Origin: Caccovivens sp964594865
GTDB taxonomy: Bacteria; Bacillota; Clostridia; Christensenellales; UBA1242
DNA: 64,000 nucleotides
NCBI GenBank assembly: GCA_964594865.1
Contig: CAZQMZ010000004.1
Coordinates: 1-64,000, forward strand
Reading direction: 5' to 3'
Under the pieces are notes generated by a model, which searched no databases, was not told the DNA's origin, and worked only from the letters and a program-made list of their open reading frames with translations. Below are positions 46,701 to 53,294 of the stretch, piece by piece. Both the position numbers and the translations under genes were made by a program. The stretch's first letter is position 1. The number at the start of each line of letters is the position of its first letter.

Positions 46701-49700
46701 ATGCAACATAACAATCATTCGATTCTAGCAAAAGGTTTAAAACATATTCATATTCGTTTTCTGCATTCCCGTTTCCATCAACCCAGCCAAGAACATAAAG
46801 AATGTCAGTCCAAGTTATTGCTCCCTCTCCAGCACGAACTTCCAAATTTGAAGAATAAACCCCATTTTCTGATGAAATGGAAAAGGTCTGAATTGGAGAA
46901 ATGCCAAAATAGACATTGTTGGAAAAGGTTATATTATCTGTGTAAACATCTCTTTCGATTTCAATTGTCGTTGAATATTGTCCAACCAAATGACAATAGG
47001 AAGCATATGCGGTTTTATTGTAATCTTTAACACCTGAAGACCCTTGACACACACCAAAATTCGAATCACCGCCACTGACAAGAGTCAAAGCAGGAGAGCT
47101 TGTGAAAGAATAGCCATCCTTAAGCGTAATCTCAAATTCGATATAATCACTCTCTGTGGCACTATACAAAGTGTAATAATTAATTTGAATGCTTCCGTTT
47201 TCAATGGCAGAACCGCTCCATTGTTTTCCAGCACCTTCAACAACAGTACCGTTGACATAGCACTTCATTGTGATTGTGTCAACTATATTTGAAAAGTCTT
47301 CACCGTCTTCCGTTGTGAAATTTATGGTCACATAATTTCCGTCCTTTTCAGTCCCTTGCCATTGGGCGTAAACAACGGCAATATATTCATCATTCTCGCT
47401 GCTGACTCCCGTGATATTTTCCGTGACGTATCCACTATAACTCCAAGAACTTGTTAGATATTCATCTTCGTATAAACCGCTGATTTCAAAATTGCCCTCT
47501 CGCAAGGCAGTCAGCGAACTAGAAGAGTTGTAATAATACGGAATTTCGAAAATATAACCATAGTCAGATATATTGGATGCATATGGCAAAAAGTAATCAA
47601 TATAAACTTTGTTTCCGTCAATCTTGAATGTCGACCCTGTGATGATGTTTCCATCGCTGTCATACACTTGTCTGTCAAGATAAGAGGCGCTTGCGTTGCT
47701 TGTGGCACTGAAATTGTTGATCTCATAGATGTTGTAAACCACACGAACAATGATGTCTGTTTCTTCCCAAACTGCGTTTAACCCAGAGATTGCCTTTTCA
47801 AGATTTGATGACAAATCGTCAACATCACTCTCGTCTTGATACGTGTATCCAGTGAGCATATATCCTTCTTTAACCACGATGTCATAATTTTCAAGCCCTT
47901 CGCTCAAATTTTTAGGCAAAACTGTGACACCGAAAGTGCTGTCGATTCCGCTGACATCAAGCACTGTCCCGTTTCCATTGACAAGAACGTGATATTCGCC
48001 CAAATATACATCGGAAGTTGAAAGTGTCAAATCTTCGGCGCTTTTTCTATAAAAAACTCCGCCGTCGCCATTTATTGTGATGTCATAAGCCGTGTTAAAT
48101 GAACCGTCAACTGTGATTGAGTTTTCATCGATTTCGCCATCTGCTGTCAAATTGTTCTTGCCATAAACGACATAGACTGATGTTGAAACTACTGTGATTG
48201 ATTTGACATAACCGTCAGCGCTTCCAACATCAACAACTTCGGAATCATCACGGCAATTGATTATGTATGTATAATCGCTAGCGGCTGCCACAATTGTGCC
48301 GAAATATGTTGTCGAAGAACCGGTTTCTGTCCCAACATATCTCACGTCAGACAAAATCAAATTTTTGATGACAGCATTTTCTGTTTTTGCAAAAAGTCCA
48401 TAATAGGTGTAATTCATCTGCAAAGAGCAAGTCAACCCACTTATTGTGTGATTGTTTCCGTCAAAAACTCCATTAAATGCCGTGCTAAGACCGATTGGAG
48501 TCCAAGTGCGTCCCGCAAGGTCGATGTCATTTTGAAGAGAGAAATAATATAATGTTTCAAGCGAAGTGCTGTTCGCATACAACATCGAAACATACACCAA
48601 ATCTCCAGCTGTTTTGATCAAATATGGCGACGAAGCCGTACCTTCGCCTTCCAACAGCAAACTTGAATCGTTGTCAGCGTTTCCAGAAATTGAAATATAA
48701 GGAAGGCTGTCATTCACGCTGGAACTTATTTTCCAAATCGAAGAAAAGTTCCAAGTCCCCGATGATCCCCAATTTCCGCTGTATGTATAAAAATCTTTTG
48801 TGCGAGCCAAAGTTTCCAAGCCTGTCAAATTTGTGGTTGTTGTGTTGTCAATTGTTGATTCATAATACACACAAGTTTGTGAAAGAGTGGCTGAGCCGTA
48901 GTTTCCACAAATCTCTCCCGCGTTAACACTTGTCCCAGAGTTTGTTGAAATTGTGGAAATCGCAAAACTGTTGTGAATATATGCATTACTCGACGTTTCC
49001 CCAATCAATCCACCAATGTTGACATAGCTTCCCCAAGAGCTGATGGTTCCGGAAAAATAAACATGATTAAATTCAACCTCGACTTCTGAACTTCCAACCA
49101 ATCCGCCGATTGACACACCATCCGATGGCTCATTGTCTGCCCCATTTTGGATTGTGCAAACACTATATGAATCTGTCATACTGAATTCTATGTTTGATGA
49201 ACTGCTTGACCCCGACAACGAAGCCAAACCCACAATTCCGCCCACATAAGAAGAGCTCGAACTCTTTATTTCTCCAGAAGTGTAACACATGTAAATCTTT
49301 CCTTGAAAATTTCCAACAAGTCCGCCCACAGCTGTGGCACCTGTGGCAGAAATGTTTACATCTGTCATACATTCTTGCAAATTATCCTGGGAATCGTTTG
49401 TGCTTGAGCTTACTCTAAACATCCCGACCAAACCACCAACATAAGTCGATGACTCTGTGGAAATTTCTCCTTGCACAGTGCAGTTTGAAATTATTCCACT
49501 TCTGTTTGTTGTTGTGCTGAATGCACCAGCAAGCCCGCCAACATATGTGGCTGACGCAGTCACGTTAAGATTTCTCAAATGTAAATTAGAAATTGTTGCA
49601 TTTGAACCGAGATTGCCAAAGAAACCCACATAACCGTTGTTCGCTTGATTAATGTTTAAGTTATAGACATAATATCCATTGCCATTAAATGTCCCAGAAA

Positions 49701-50061
49701 AACCGTTTGAGCCACCAATTGGCATCCAACTTTCGCTGTTCCAATCTATGTCACTCATCAAATAGATCTGCCAGCTATTGAATGTTTGTGATGAACCATT
49801 CACCTGATTGGCAAAATATGCCAAGCCTTTTGCGGTGTATATGTAAACGGTGGAGCCTACAGAATAATAATCTGCACCTGTGACAGTCAAAGTGTTGTTA
49901 GAATCGACATACAATCCATCTCCATTTAAACTTCCTGTCCAAACACTTGCATCCGTGCTTGTTGCTTCAACAGAAAGAGAAGAGGCAAAAGTCAGACTTC
50001 CAAATGCCCCACAAAAACCAAAAATCATCATAAACAAGAGAGACCAAACTTTTTTTCTCAT
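31765..50061 (-). CDS. giant C-terminally anchored surface protein (about 6,100 aa)
   Basis: Uninterrupted frame of about 6,098 codons. ATG at 50061 is preferred over GTG at 50067; AGGAG lies upstream. The first ~30 residues are a signal peptide (MRKKVWSLLFMMIFGFCGAF). Residues of about 60-460 contain six GLUG-type motifs (YVGGLAGAF, YVGGLVGMF, AVGGLVGNF and similar), with another such block at about 475-620 and one near the C-terminus (about 5930-6050). InlB/Listeria-Bacteroides-type repeats occur at about 1935-2020, 4275-4320 and 4600-4675 (for example PTPVREGFVFEGWYL). YDG/MBG-like repeats fill about 3000-4200 (VYDGTNTD, TFTYGDLI). The C-terminus is a TM helix (WWIFLIIAIVLLLIIVLVV) followed by RRRKK, with no LPxTG. 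Likely an adhesin; ligand unknown. Very rich in Ser, Thr and Tyr. Confidence 0.9.
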   Translation of the reverse strand: MRKKVWSLLFMMIFGFCGAFGSLTFASSLSVEATSTDASVWTGSLNGDGLYVDSNNTLTVTGADYYSVGSTVYIYTAKGLAYFANQVNGSSQTFNSWQIYLMSDIDWNSESWMPIGGSNGFSGTFNGNGYYVYNLNINQANNGYVGFFGNLGSNATISNLHLRNLNVTASATYVGGLAGAFSTTTNRSGIISNCTVQGEISTESSTYVGGLVGMFRVSSSTNDSQDNLQECMTDVNISATGATAVGGLVGNFQGKIYMCYTSGEIKSSSSSYVGGIVGLASLSGSSSSSNIEFSMTDSYSVCTIQNGADNEPSDGVSIGGLVGSSEVEVEFNHVYFSGTISSWGSYVNIGGLIGETSSNAYIHNSFAISTISTNSGTSVNAGEICGNYGSATLSQTCVYYESTIDNTTTTNLTGLETLARTKDFYTYSGNWGSSGTWNFSSIWKISSSVNDSLPYISISGNADNDSSLLLEGEGTASSPYLIKTAGDLVYVSMLYANSTSLETLYYFSLQNDIDLAGRTWTPIGLSTAFNGVFDGNNHTISGLTCSLQMNYTYYGLFAKTENAVIKNLILSDVRYVGTETGSSTTYFGTIVAAASDYTYIINCRDDSEVVDVGSADGYVKSITVVSTSVYVVYGKNNLTADGEIDENSITVDGSFNTAYDITINGDGGVFYRKSAEDLTLSTSDVYLGEYHVLVNGNGTVLDVSGIDSTFGVTVLPKNLSEGLENYDIVVKEGYMLTGYTYQDESDVDDLSSNLEKAISGLNAVWEETDIIVRVVYNIYEINNFSATSNASASYLDRQVYDSDGNIITGSTFKIDGNKVYIDYFLPYASNISDYGYIFEIPYYYNSSSSLTALREGNFEISGLYEDEYLTSSWSYSGYVTENITGVSSENDEYIAVVYAQWQGTEKDGNYVTINFTTEDGEDFSNIVDTITMKCYVNGTVVEGAGKQWSGSAIENGSIQINYYTLYSATESDYIEFEITLKDGYSFTSSPALTLVSGGDSNFGVCQGSSGVKDYNKTAYASYCHLVGQYSTTIEIERDVYTDNITFSNNVYFGISPIQTFSISSENGVYSSNLEVRAGEGAITWTDILYVLGWVDGNGNAENEYEYVLNLLLESNDCYVAYDFLNHTFIFSVSEYFISGVFNNGLTNVYVRYTLGDQQYNYYLFQCITGTGTTITLTDLGESLDSSTQTQLLELTVSSTDNSTWNGTFTYTSLTSFVMLFSTESESLSFTRSYLNSPTGLDSSSIGTSELTSEYQNKLLMEFAGVYKTTSATGSLSVVTEYTMAMFELSVVDKNGNTIASYSPTAYFSDETSSQSVATGEAGTISFSVEATEYYKFSADSSSEFSFGAGGNIRFSVIGVLNSEGEEDTNYMGTFEDNLDTYITLNNLYYVYPGTSASYLTHYITLNYSNSLANGRYTIIIYCEEIDYSINFSTRYYDYSSLSQENLISQNGTIYNSSSLLEYLNSNSGTGETSDDVTTTVSLVEVSDRDLTEVRYGDTVNLSSSTSDNGYYLLGWFVRSSDDLDGVTPYYRFVSNGEYSFSSLYGVAATAGSGLYTMQFSVDAYAIYVKKQVTVTVDTSSAWIDVDDYNGNGETNRTTASSGLSVSMNAGTYTYSSSTSFQDDTLTMYLSGSYANGYYAVGYRVYSSDGHSEGNVLYESSFANGNEVFANDGTITLSISGWLTEIQEDMEESTILDGVCAGSVYVVPILKQKTITFEFYSGTGSSSDYGDGKGGTVYDAEGNKTTDETYYLEEKLYFNSGLSIELDDIIPEGESESLSNLFTYRTGYYKALYNYWYWNTGNSSGSLTEDTVLSTNVSYFIGDSTNIVVNFYIRWTASTTSITLSNTNATVTGSTITVATFDSSSLSSIISNPSRNGYTFIGWTLTEGGDDILIDDNGVLVENMTGYTNASREWQYDSTETYSYSNTSSLLTLYARWTANTYNITFNANGGTVGDNYNETETYSLTYDQTFATLLNNSGLPTPVREGFVFEGWYLISGQSMVVVSNDTVFNNSLLSFAFGNDVTTPVLTLYAMWSVESEYYSLSLSSNTISGLVYDGTDHTIYLADYFSVDNYSSSGIVVNVSDNTVSFSPTSDTVESNFTLTTIGNAVIDNSFQSFTVRNAGTYSLTFTYTITDTATYMNVGTVFSVSITIYVTVSKASLTLSLEDLSDSVLSSIYVSNIKRIMQPFLDASINSTLSSVNSLEGLYNFAVNTLGEEIISSLSGDELYLATYKYLMTKYYLLMDTNDGDEVRTYKEWTYGDYIEFIEAEENAEIVQEIEENTIFFAYYDFSNSSASVYLDSYYSLGSITGVNSSEIITISNIVISTSLDGISLSARGSYSIRLYLSYSSLLDNYDVSSSGSTYYIIMDGVMGYIFPQILTVENLETYVYYSSDYEDSTRQIAWVGSDQSEIVYGDIYYSVGNSLYVYAELFTSNGGQYGADTVFTFTDFKNYLFFSDVSVLYQYTSNDIVYYSDITNRFKLITSSSFTIKRVDDVALVTLSMKYLTITDSVQTYEDLTSAGINFETVGVQGIYYDLEDDSGEIYLNLSESDLDTVIVGDVTLLQILSQANGQLSLYVNKLVTEVVFNTTKMVGDYIGLYKWIQGEFTETGVDGTMESSANLTLIMLWDDDEDTVERSDTSQYIAVTVEDNGDEMAYVELDAIYTDLVRVNFSYNYPVSYTPVGSIEYTFIKLGETTIDDFTYPSELNFGTAVLTVNGVAFEDLFTGSDGEYVGYYSNIFSPIYADVRWHTELTITLSQFMYYYYNTISSVTQLYYTDIFTLYNTNTTLYEYSFTWYKLNENTDEYELLTSGESYTFANGGMVDDSGSYRIVVTATMKSEYVDCFDDSTVKVVTRNVDFDVEFMRLQITGLEVGDIVSGTYSNSDYIYSWSVEASMQIWDRNSDSYSEEAGTLEINYLENDYATIEIYLNNQLVTSMTDVGEYEIRLIFNSEVFDVSGSLQLSGISYNSQEDYYYFAFTITPLEIDLQDYDLDSSKVFNGVETSLDKTIYITQTYESITIYLTRESGEDVGDYDIFLSSTIAQNSNYIFKYGETTLYDENGLTSAGQTTAVGTFTITASSTLRLSFDEQVVSAAFLTGGYTVKLTNDLELVITGADDSQITLELTLYDLNTGDIIEGETLSILKQHLSEVTAYFFQTEQLSTAVNAGTYTFQFGVGTFSKYYSSVDMQSIYQFVINQIEIDVSNLALSKVYDGTNTDTIDVAEYDGLQIYDGLQIVATYESSHVGTWGVTLRLYASSDSSLNVNNFKLSTSNLTGTITKLSATLTLKVSQDEFTYGTISTANFENYVSIDSVVDGENNDVLSLLTSGYYTMQYSLSLSSPGSVGSNANGFIYAGEYIISGEGSWFNDFEMTIKSAEFEVTALPVTALIPENYVTQIVGSAIASYYTLDQTVTATGDELTIYLQVVDDDGDPLTDGDTTGQYDFALDSTNTNTNNICVSNGSVIVVVPEDNNGFYIVDDTSAILYITLKDEDLLSIVYDGESHTITATLTAGGTPTLSIDNKTVELEFTDQNGSTVNDVSLEAFSVFYGSSTTTFKNAGSYLLSLSASATGYVAVVFITSYYFEIEKATITTSDITFSKTYDATTIMTVSEYSNGSSIGLEDDDVSIYVRFTDANVGTGKTITLSVIGDDAVNYQLDYTTLSTGEITYATATINLSETTFTYGDLIYSNGTLTGIANYITVTSGSSTISTSYYSLQITIYDSSNALPTTSSLGYVYAGTYTIEISNIMSGSNYSITKYEGQITINPYTFNVTFETDGQISVEYGTTLNGTDVPYTATSPLYENVDLTLTRNSSSTEIGYYRITNGEYSSTNYIVTVIDSSDNGAFAITSVQGQILYVLVEGSEDDEFSTMTMEYDGNEYTNIQLMYDNSEGKWQIVLYTADWNSSVSFSLAFYTLSNGVYTAYSSSAVVQGLSATLTFASTGKDVGSYYIYASGASSTTHDVRMGKSGGIYAFVLEITPRNLYFAESTITNAFNNAEAVYQYSASSGVVSGIVDSDVTVEVKFWDGDSLAIYVGTGYTVTAELQGNGTSNYKLNLSTENGGSLSGSITMAMITVVINTQYYTYGSFNIDYITWSYEADFDVEQYISENSSVSISISVLNASYSSSGNLKVGVYELRFTYSASDFLINEYLVDNIRQESPANLVILQKELTYSAADGVTDLQTIFTKKYDGNSDVTGIGLLTVSGILYGDIVSLTGATYSTHLPGTNLVVTFTIDGTDAENYTISPYVLGAILAVEIQVTFDLNAEVGEEVSTGVSNLLSELSYPFTSRSSLTDNSSSSSASFPTSPTREGYRFLYWTMNFESLSATQQTFLDNLISTYSLSVVEGTYNIIVSNNESTVNLIKALLEDENNLFGLYYLEDSNFNDGYLSITFTANWEINSYSLTVSVQDENGTDNSACGTVTVYLVNDDESEEVINLSGNNEFLYGTTFKIVATANDHYSYYGFFNGQTEISNVTVNGNSYVITIILTEDTDISVRFYVQQINIYLDLTDCADADINNSNFTQTSTENIYLWTVNYFDLQNYTLSVLADIKRYGYDFTGIYIGEPLILIDDFASTYFTSLLGNSSTNARYIDITLTPEFEAKEVKVYFNANEGVCETTYITVTFGQSYDNLPVPTREGYEFVYWTFSNGDPVTSVTIVSTEEDHTLVAYWRIRTYTLTIYSPNSTIVSDDLTFTYDEATFTYTATVEYNATVSFTVSANTGYTLLTNWGDFGNYFSAVYQNNDVVVTLTMPASDIEVTVPVSANENSVTISGTNIASVVMYDVTDDGEEEITGTGGVFTVATGKTIKLVITLIDGYVVSSYQYSGSEGLLITEIEDENILTLQISGINQDTSFTVVEEARRNAVTINFSDSSVVSQLIVGGFNQSTTTFEVLTGNTFQFYVSYIYGYEFDNFDAGDTGFTITCELVEEGSWAGYYRFTVTDIKNDGTININSKATMFTITVVVITYGENGERIESSGNTAEILYGDSSYTTLEVAFGEYVELRAIEARGTFSTWSKDGETQWETENPLTYQISQSETIYAIFSEGEYEINLATYIFSQVYNANGDLVDVYTLTEAEILYDDVPVTSITLAYGVNVIVSFVLPEGYIYYGYGYETGEGFEYIEQNTQASTTTVDVTLRSSDMGQISAENIYIVIVSQSVYIQFNTQIDINGTYSQDNSVGSLTLVGSDGSDVNDHGYVVGSTVHYGTWTSSRNFQVIAYTNDVIYIKVSTARDGYVFEKLISNLENVIKIDLVTTGEDFYIYAISGIVGGMTGVEITAIYTPNQNVIEISFVDNGEVVNGGKIDVTYSTTTRQVWTSGDGYSSVTVVAYTDSEFTVTAYVKAGFYGNNATFVDAEGNDLLDVLVFDVSYEDLSITDTGYTGKITFVVKGYLDLQVINIVLTPETYTVELKENGNVLVRIYNVKYNSTLDLSISNSDNIEILDSRISFVNNVLNLVIESSTHYFEGYFTYQNGAGVQYIDSLGQVTGAWLESGYTLDSITGKYVFTENTSGQDGDLTITLYLYQSYLKTRITFDFVPSIITGITAQDMVSGVDSSNSWFYSSSPYYIEVAFNNDIYFVAPEIDGYKFYKFVISQKTITGTWLSDVTSYSNRLLWSTNSYDNIVECVVQVVYFAEVNVYLMGGDATYTITQDVEDSSQARQLLSEGYVDTTTSFTIQAIPGEGYSFSRWVNATTLQTSTNVSQTYTINNRLTLLLYLTGLPVTLDFSSYDSTNGLIVGLQTTTINSATTYYTLGTYSGSSFNKTRTSVDVAVGDTVTISVMIRSGYAVTWKVVSTEGSDLTDNFDIVLNNYSNGLYYFTFTVKPEFSTGSATIEIIPEFNNEILSVYFFQLLDQELSDATDNNNAQAAGYVRYNRSTVTQVDVAREGTIEFSVVENPRYQVSRVYLNSMGQIIDLEYSDGLISLSADFLDSNDIAGTISIYIVFTRLMWEDTEVSDVFQGSGTASDPFRIYTIEDLVLMMKLVNSGEFSSNGLRYRDCAYIVMNNLNLSEKFWTPIGTEENPFGGTFNFNNHSILGISLAQVYSETRYDGLFGVVTSYATITRGESSIWWIFLIIAIVLLLIIVLVVSIWINRRRKKAREELAKR

Positions 50062-50095
50062 TCCCACTCCTGTCCAGTGTCTTTTGTATAGTTTG

Positions 50096-50125
50096 ATTGT
50101 AGCATTTTTCTCACAAAAAAATCAA
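50096..50125 (-). promoter_or_regulatory. promoter of the giant surface-protein gene
   Basis: Minus strand TTGATT (50120-50125), 18-nt spacer, TACAAT (50096-50101), leader of about 30 nt with AGGAG. Confidence 0.5.
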
Positions 50126-50278
50126 ACAAAATTGCGCAGTGTTTGCACATTTATTATATATAATATAATAAAAAATAAACGAAACAAAAATGTTTATAAA
50201 CCAAGGATTTACTTGTCTGAAGTAGAGAAATCATTGAGTTTAAAATAAAAAAATAAAGAAATGCCGAGTTTAAAATAA

Positions 50279-50312
50279 AAAAACGCAAAAAATATCAAAA
50301 AATTTGCGTTTT
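50279..50312 (-). terminator. trpS terminator
   Basis: AAACGCAAA (50281-50289) pairs with TTTGCGTTT (50303-50311), followed on the minus strand by a T run. Upstream at 50236 and 50266 an 18-nt AT-rich sequence beginning GAGTTTAAAATAAAA is repeated with a 30-bp period. Confidence 0.7.
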
Positions 50313-50353
50313 ATTTGAAAAAATATGATTTTTTTTGTTTTTTTCACTTTTTT

Positions 50354-51418
50354 TTATGAGAATTTTGAATAATTTATTCCCATTGCATCTTTCATTTGTT
50401 CAAGCGTTTTGCTGGCAACTTCGCGTGCTTTTTTGCCATTTTCAAAAAGCATGTGATAAATTTCATCAACATTTTTTTCGAGTTCTTTGCGCTTTTCACG
50501 AATTGGAGCAAGCAGTTCTTGCAAAATATTATTCAAAAACAATTTGATTTTCACGTCGCCAAGCCCACCTTTGCGATAGTGTGCTTTCAGCTCGTCCAAA
50601 TTTTTGTATTCCGGCAAATATCTCAAAAAATGTTCGTCACGACAGAAGGCATCAAGATATGCAAACACCACATTCCCTTCCACACGACCCGGATCGGACA
50701 CTTTGATGTGGTTTGGATCGGTATATGCATTCATGATTTTTTGTTTGATCACTTCTGGTTCGTCTTTCAAATATATACAGTTGCCGGCAGATTTGCTCAT
50801 TTTCAAACCACCGTCAGTGCCCACCAAACGCAAGCACGCCTTATTTTCCGGCAAAAGTGGCTCCGGCATAACAAAAACATCTTTGCCATATGTGCTGTGA
50901 AAACTTCTTGCAATCTCGCGTGTTTGTTCAATCATTGGAAGTTGATCTTCGCCCACCGGCACACACGTGGTGTTGAATGCCAAAATGTCTGCCGCCTGAC
51001 TGACTGGATAGCACATGAAACCAACAGGAATGGAAGAATTGAATCCGCGCTGTTTGATTTCGTCTTTCACGGTTGGGTTTCGATTGAGTCTTGCGACTGT
51101 GACCAAGTTCATGAAATACATGGTCATCTCAGCAAGCTCTGGCACTTGCGACTGAATGAAAATGTTCACTTTTTTAGGATCTATTCCAGCAGAGAGATAA
51201 TCAATCGCCACTTGAATGATGTTGTTTTTCACTTTGTCGACATTGTTTGCGTTGTCGGTGAGCGCTTGCGTGTCGGCAATCATAATATAAAATTTTTCAT
51301 AATCATTTTGTTCTTGAAGTTTAACTCTGTTTGCAATGGAACCAACAAAATGTCCAATATGCAAATTTCCGGTCGGTCTATCTCCTGTTAGAATGATTTT
51401 TTTTGATTTTTCTTTCAT
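50354..51418 (-). CDS. trpS: tryptophanyl-tRNA synthetase
   Basis: Protein of 354 aa, a class I synthetase of normal length. GDRPTGNLHIGHFVGS holds the HIGH motif (residues 12-27), MCYPVSQAADILAF and VPVGEDQLPMIEQTREIA are TrpRS core motifs, and GGLKMSKS is the KMSKS loop (about 204-211). It charges tRNA-Trp. GAGGAAATT precedes the ATG. No T-box leader is seen upstream; the 213-nt spacer before it is almost pure A/T. Confidence 0.95.
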   Translation of the reverse strand: MKEKSKKIILTGDRPTGNLHIGHFVGSIANRVKLQEQNDYEKFYIMIADTQALTDNANNVDKVKNNIIQVAIDYLSAGIDPKKVNIFIQSQVPELAEMTMYFMNLVTVARLNRNPTVKDEIKQRGFNSSIPVGFMCYPVSQAADILAFNTTCVPVGEDQLPMIEQTREIARSFHSTYGKDVFVMPEPLLPENKACLRLVGTDGGLKMSKSAGNCIYLKDEPEVIKQKIMNAYTDPNHIKVSDPGRVEGNVVFAYLDAFCRDEHFLRYLPEYKNLDELKAHYRKGGLGDVKIKLFLNNILQELLAPIREKRKELEKNVDEIYHMLFENGKKAREVASKTLEQMKDAMGINYSKFS

Positions 51419-51431
51419 AATTTCCTCATTT

Positions 51432-51631
51432 TTTGTTTATTTTTTTAAAAAATATAAACATTTTCAATTTTTTTTGATATTTTTCTCTTAAAAATAATGG
51501 GAAAAATATTTTTTTAATAATTTTTTGAAATATTTTTTCATAAGAAAAAATTGATTTTTTAATATTTTTCAATTTTTTTTATAATAAAATAATATTTTTT
51601 AATTTTTTTGGACAATTTTTTGATATTTTTT
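51432..51631. other. extremely AT-rich intergenic spacer
   Basis: Between gltX and trpS there is a stretch made almost only of A/T runs with very few G or C. No gene, RNA fold or clear promoter can be singled out because many weak matches occur. It must contain the trpS promoter unless trpS is read from gltX. It is a good potential site for AT-hook or HU binding, which is inference. Confidence 0.6.
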
Positions 51632-53272
51632 TTAATATTTTATTGAGAAATTTTGCAATCTTTTTATCACTTCATTCTCACCAAGCAAAGTCATGATTTC
51701 ATATAGATCTGGCGAGTTTTTTCGACCAGTGATTGCCACACGAATAAACTCGCAAAGTTTTGCCACATTTCCTTCAAATTTTTCTGGATTTTTCTTGTAT
51801 TCCGCATTGTCGGTTGCATAGCCAAGTTCAGTTGCCATTTTCTTAACATTTTCAAACCAAACATCTTTTGAAGACAAATCAAGATATTCTTGATAAGTTT
51901 TCAGCACTTTTTTGCATTTTTTCTTCTCGTTTGCATCAATCTCAAAAGTTGAAGGTGCGCCAAACATATAATCAAAAAGGTCAAAGAACATACTCCATTT
52001 ATATAAATCTTTTCTCGGCTTTGGCTTTTCGCGGTCGATATTCAAAATCTTTGTGACATAATCTTTTTCCTTGACCAAAAAGTCAACATTCTCCAATGAA
52101 TAATTTTTTGCCCAATATAGAAGATTTTCATAGCACTGCTCGGCGGAATAATAAGAAATTCTCTCTTTTGAAATGTCGTTCAGTTTGGCTATATCAAAAA
52201 GTGGTGTGTTTGCTGTTATTTTGAATGCGTTGAAAGGAAATTCCATCAAATCAGCTGTTGGATTTTGTCTTCGCCAACCTTCAAAATTGGAATTGATTAA
52301 ATTCATCAAATATTCCACAAGCGCACCTTTGTCATAACCTTCCTTGTCATAAAAACGCATATCAGCCTCTGGGTCTTTGCGCTTGGAAAGTTTGTTTTTG
52401 TTGCCCTTTTCGTTGAATTTATAGATGAGTGGAGTGTGAATATATTTTGGCTGAACAAAATTCAATGCTTCAAAAATTTCAGCATGAAGTGGATATGAAG
52501 GCAACCACTCTTCGCCACGCACCACCACTGTTGTGCCCATAAGCGTGTCGTCGACAACATGTGCAAAATGATATGTTGGCATCAAATCGCTTTTTAAGAG
52601 AATGGCATCTTTACTGTTTTCAGCAATCTCAATTTCGCCTCTGACACAGTCTTGGAATTTAATCTTTTTTGTTCCGTCCCCTTCGCTCTTCAATCTGATG
52701 GCAAATTTTTTGCCTGCTTTGATGTTTGTTTCAATTTGTTCATAGGTCAAATTTCGGCAAGAATCTTTTTCGACGACCATGCCTTTGGCGAACTGTTTTT
52801 CTCTTCTTTCTTTGACATCAGAAAGACCTTCCGTCTTGCGACAAAAACATGGAAAAGCTCGACCTTCTTGCACAAGTTTTTTTGCATACGCTTTATAGAT
52901 TTCTTTTCGCTCGGTTTGATAATATGGACCATAATTCCCAACAGTGACTCCGCCTTTGAGTTGATATTCATCTGGTGTCATGCCATAGCCCGTCAAAATG
53001 TCCATAATCACAGCACTTGCCCCAACAATTTCGCGTTTTTGGTCGGTGTCTTCAATGCGAAGATAGAAAATTCCGCCTGATCGCTTTGCGATATTCCAAT
53101 CAATCAAAGCGGGGAAAAAATTACCCAAATGCATAAAACCTGTTGGACTTGGCGCAAAACGAGTGACTTGCGCACCAACTTTCAATTTTCTTTTTGGATA
53201 TTTCTTTTCAATTTCTTCAACAGTAAGTTTGTTGTCTGGGAACAACAATTCCGCTAATTTTTTGTTATCCAT
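51632..53272 (-). CDS. gltX: glutamyl-tRNA synthetase
   Basis: Protein of 546 aa from the ATG at 53272 (MDNKKLAELL), which has GGAG about 7 nt upstream; an ATG at 53302 overlaps the previous stop but has no clear site. VTRFAPSPTGFMHLGNF holds the HIGH-type motif (about residues 37-53). KLSKRKDPEADMRFY is the KMSKS-type loop. The protein carries an N-terminal extension of about 35 residues ahead of the catalytic start. No gatCAB is seen in the window, so discriminating or non-discriminating type is unknown. It is the last gene of the dnaB-lipoprotein-gltX run. Confidence 0.94.
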   Translation of the reverse strand: MDNKKLAELLFPDNKLTVEEIEKKYPKRKLKVGAQVTRFAPSPTGFMHLGNFFPALIDWNIAKRSGGIFYLRIEDTDQKREIVGASAVIMDILTGYGMTPDEYQLKGGVTVGNYGPYYQTERKEIYKAYAKKLVQEGRAFPCFCRKTEGLSDVKERREKQFAKGMVVEKDSCRNLTYEQIETNIKAGKKFAIRLKSEGDGTKKIKFQDCVRGEIEIAENSKDAILLKSDLMPTYHFAHVVDDTLMGTTVVVRGEEWLPSYPLHAEIFEALNFVQPKYIHTPLIYKFNEKGNKNKLSKRKDPEADMRFYDKEGYDKGALVEYLMNLINSNFEGWRRQNPTADLMEFPFNAFKITANTPLFDIAKLNDISKERISYYSAEQCYENLLYWAKNYSLENVDFLVKEKDYVTKILNIDREKPKPRKDLYKWSMFFDLFDYMFGAPSTFEIDANEKKKCKKVLKTYQEYLDLSSKDVWFENVKKMATELGYATDNAEYKKNPEKFEGNVAKLCEFIRVAITGRKNSPDLYEIMTLLGENEVIKRLQNFSIKY

Positions 53273-53294
53273 ATTCATCTCCGTTTCATATTTT

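Noticed and set aside
50396..51391. Long plus-strand open frame of 331 codons opposite trpS
   Set aside because: trpS on the minus strand has all synthetase motifs and a ribosome binding site; the plus-strand translation has biased Phe/His composition typical of an antisense shadow.
51419..51631. T-box riboswitch in front of trpS
   Set aside because: No T-box GGTGG-type motif, specifier loop or antiterminator can be formed in this nearly pure A/T spacer.
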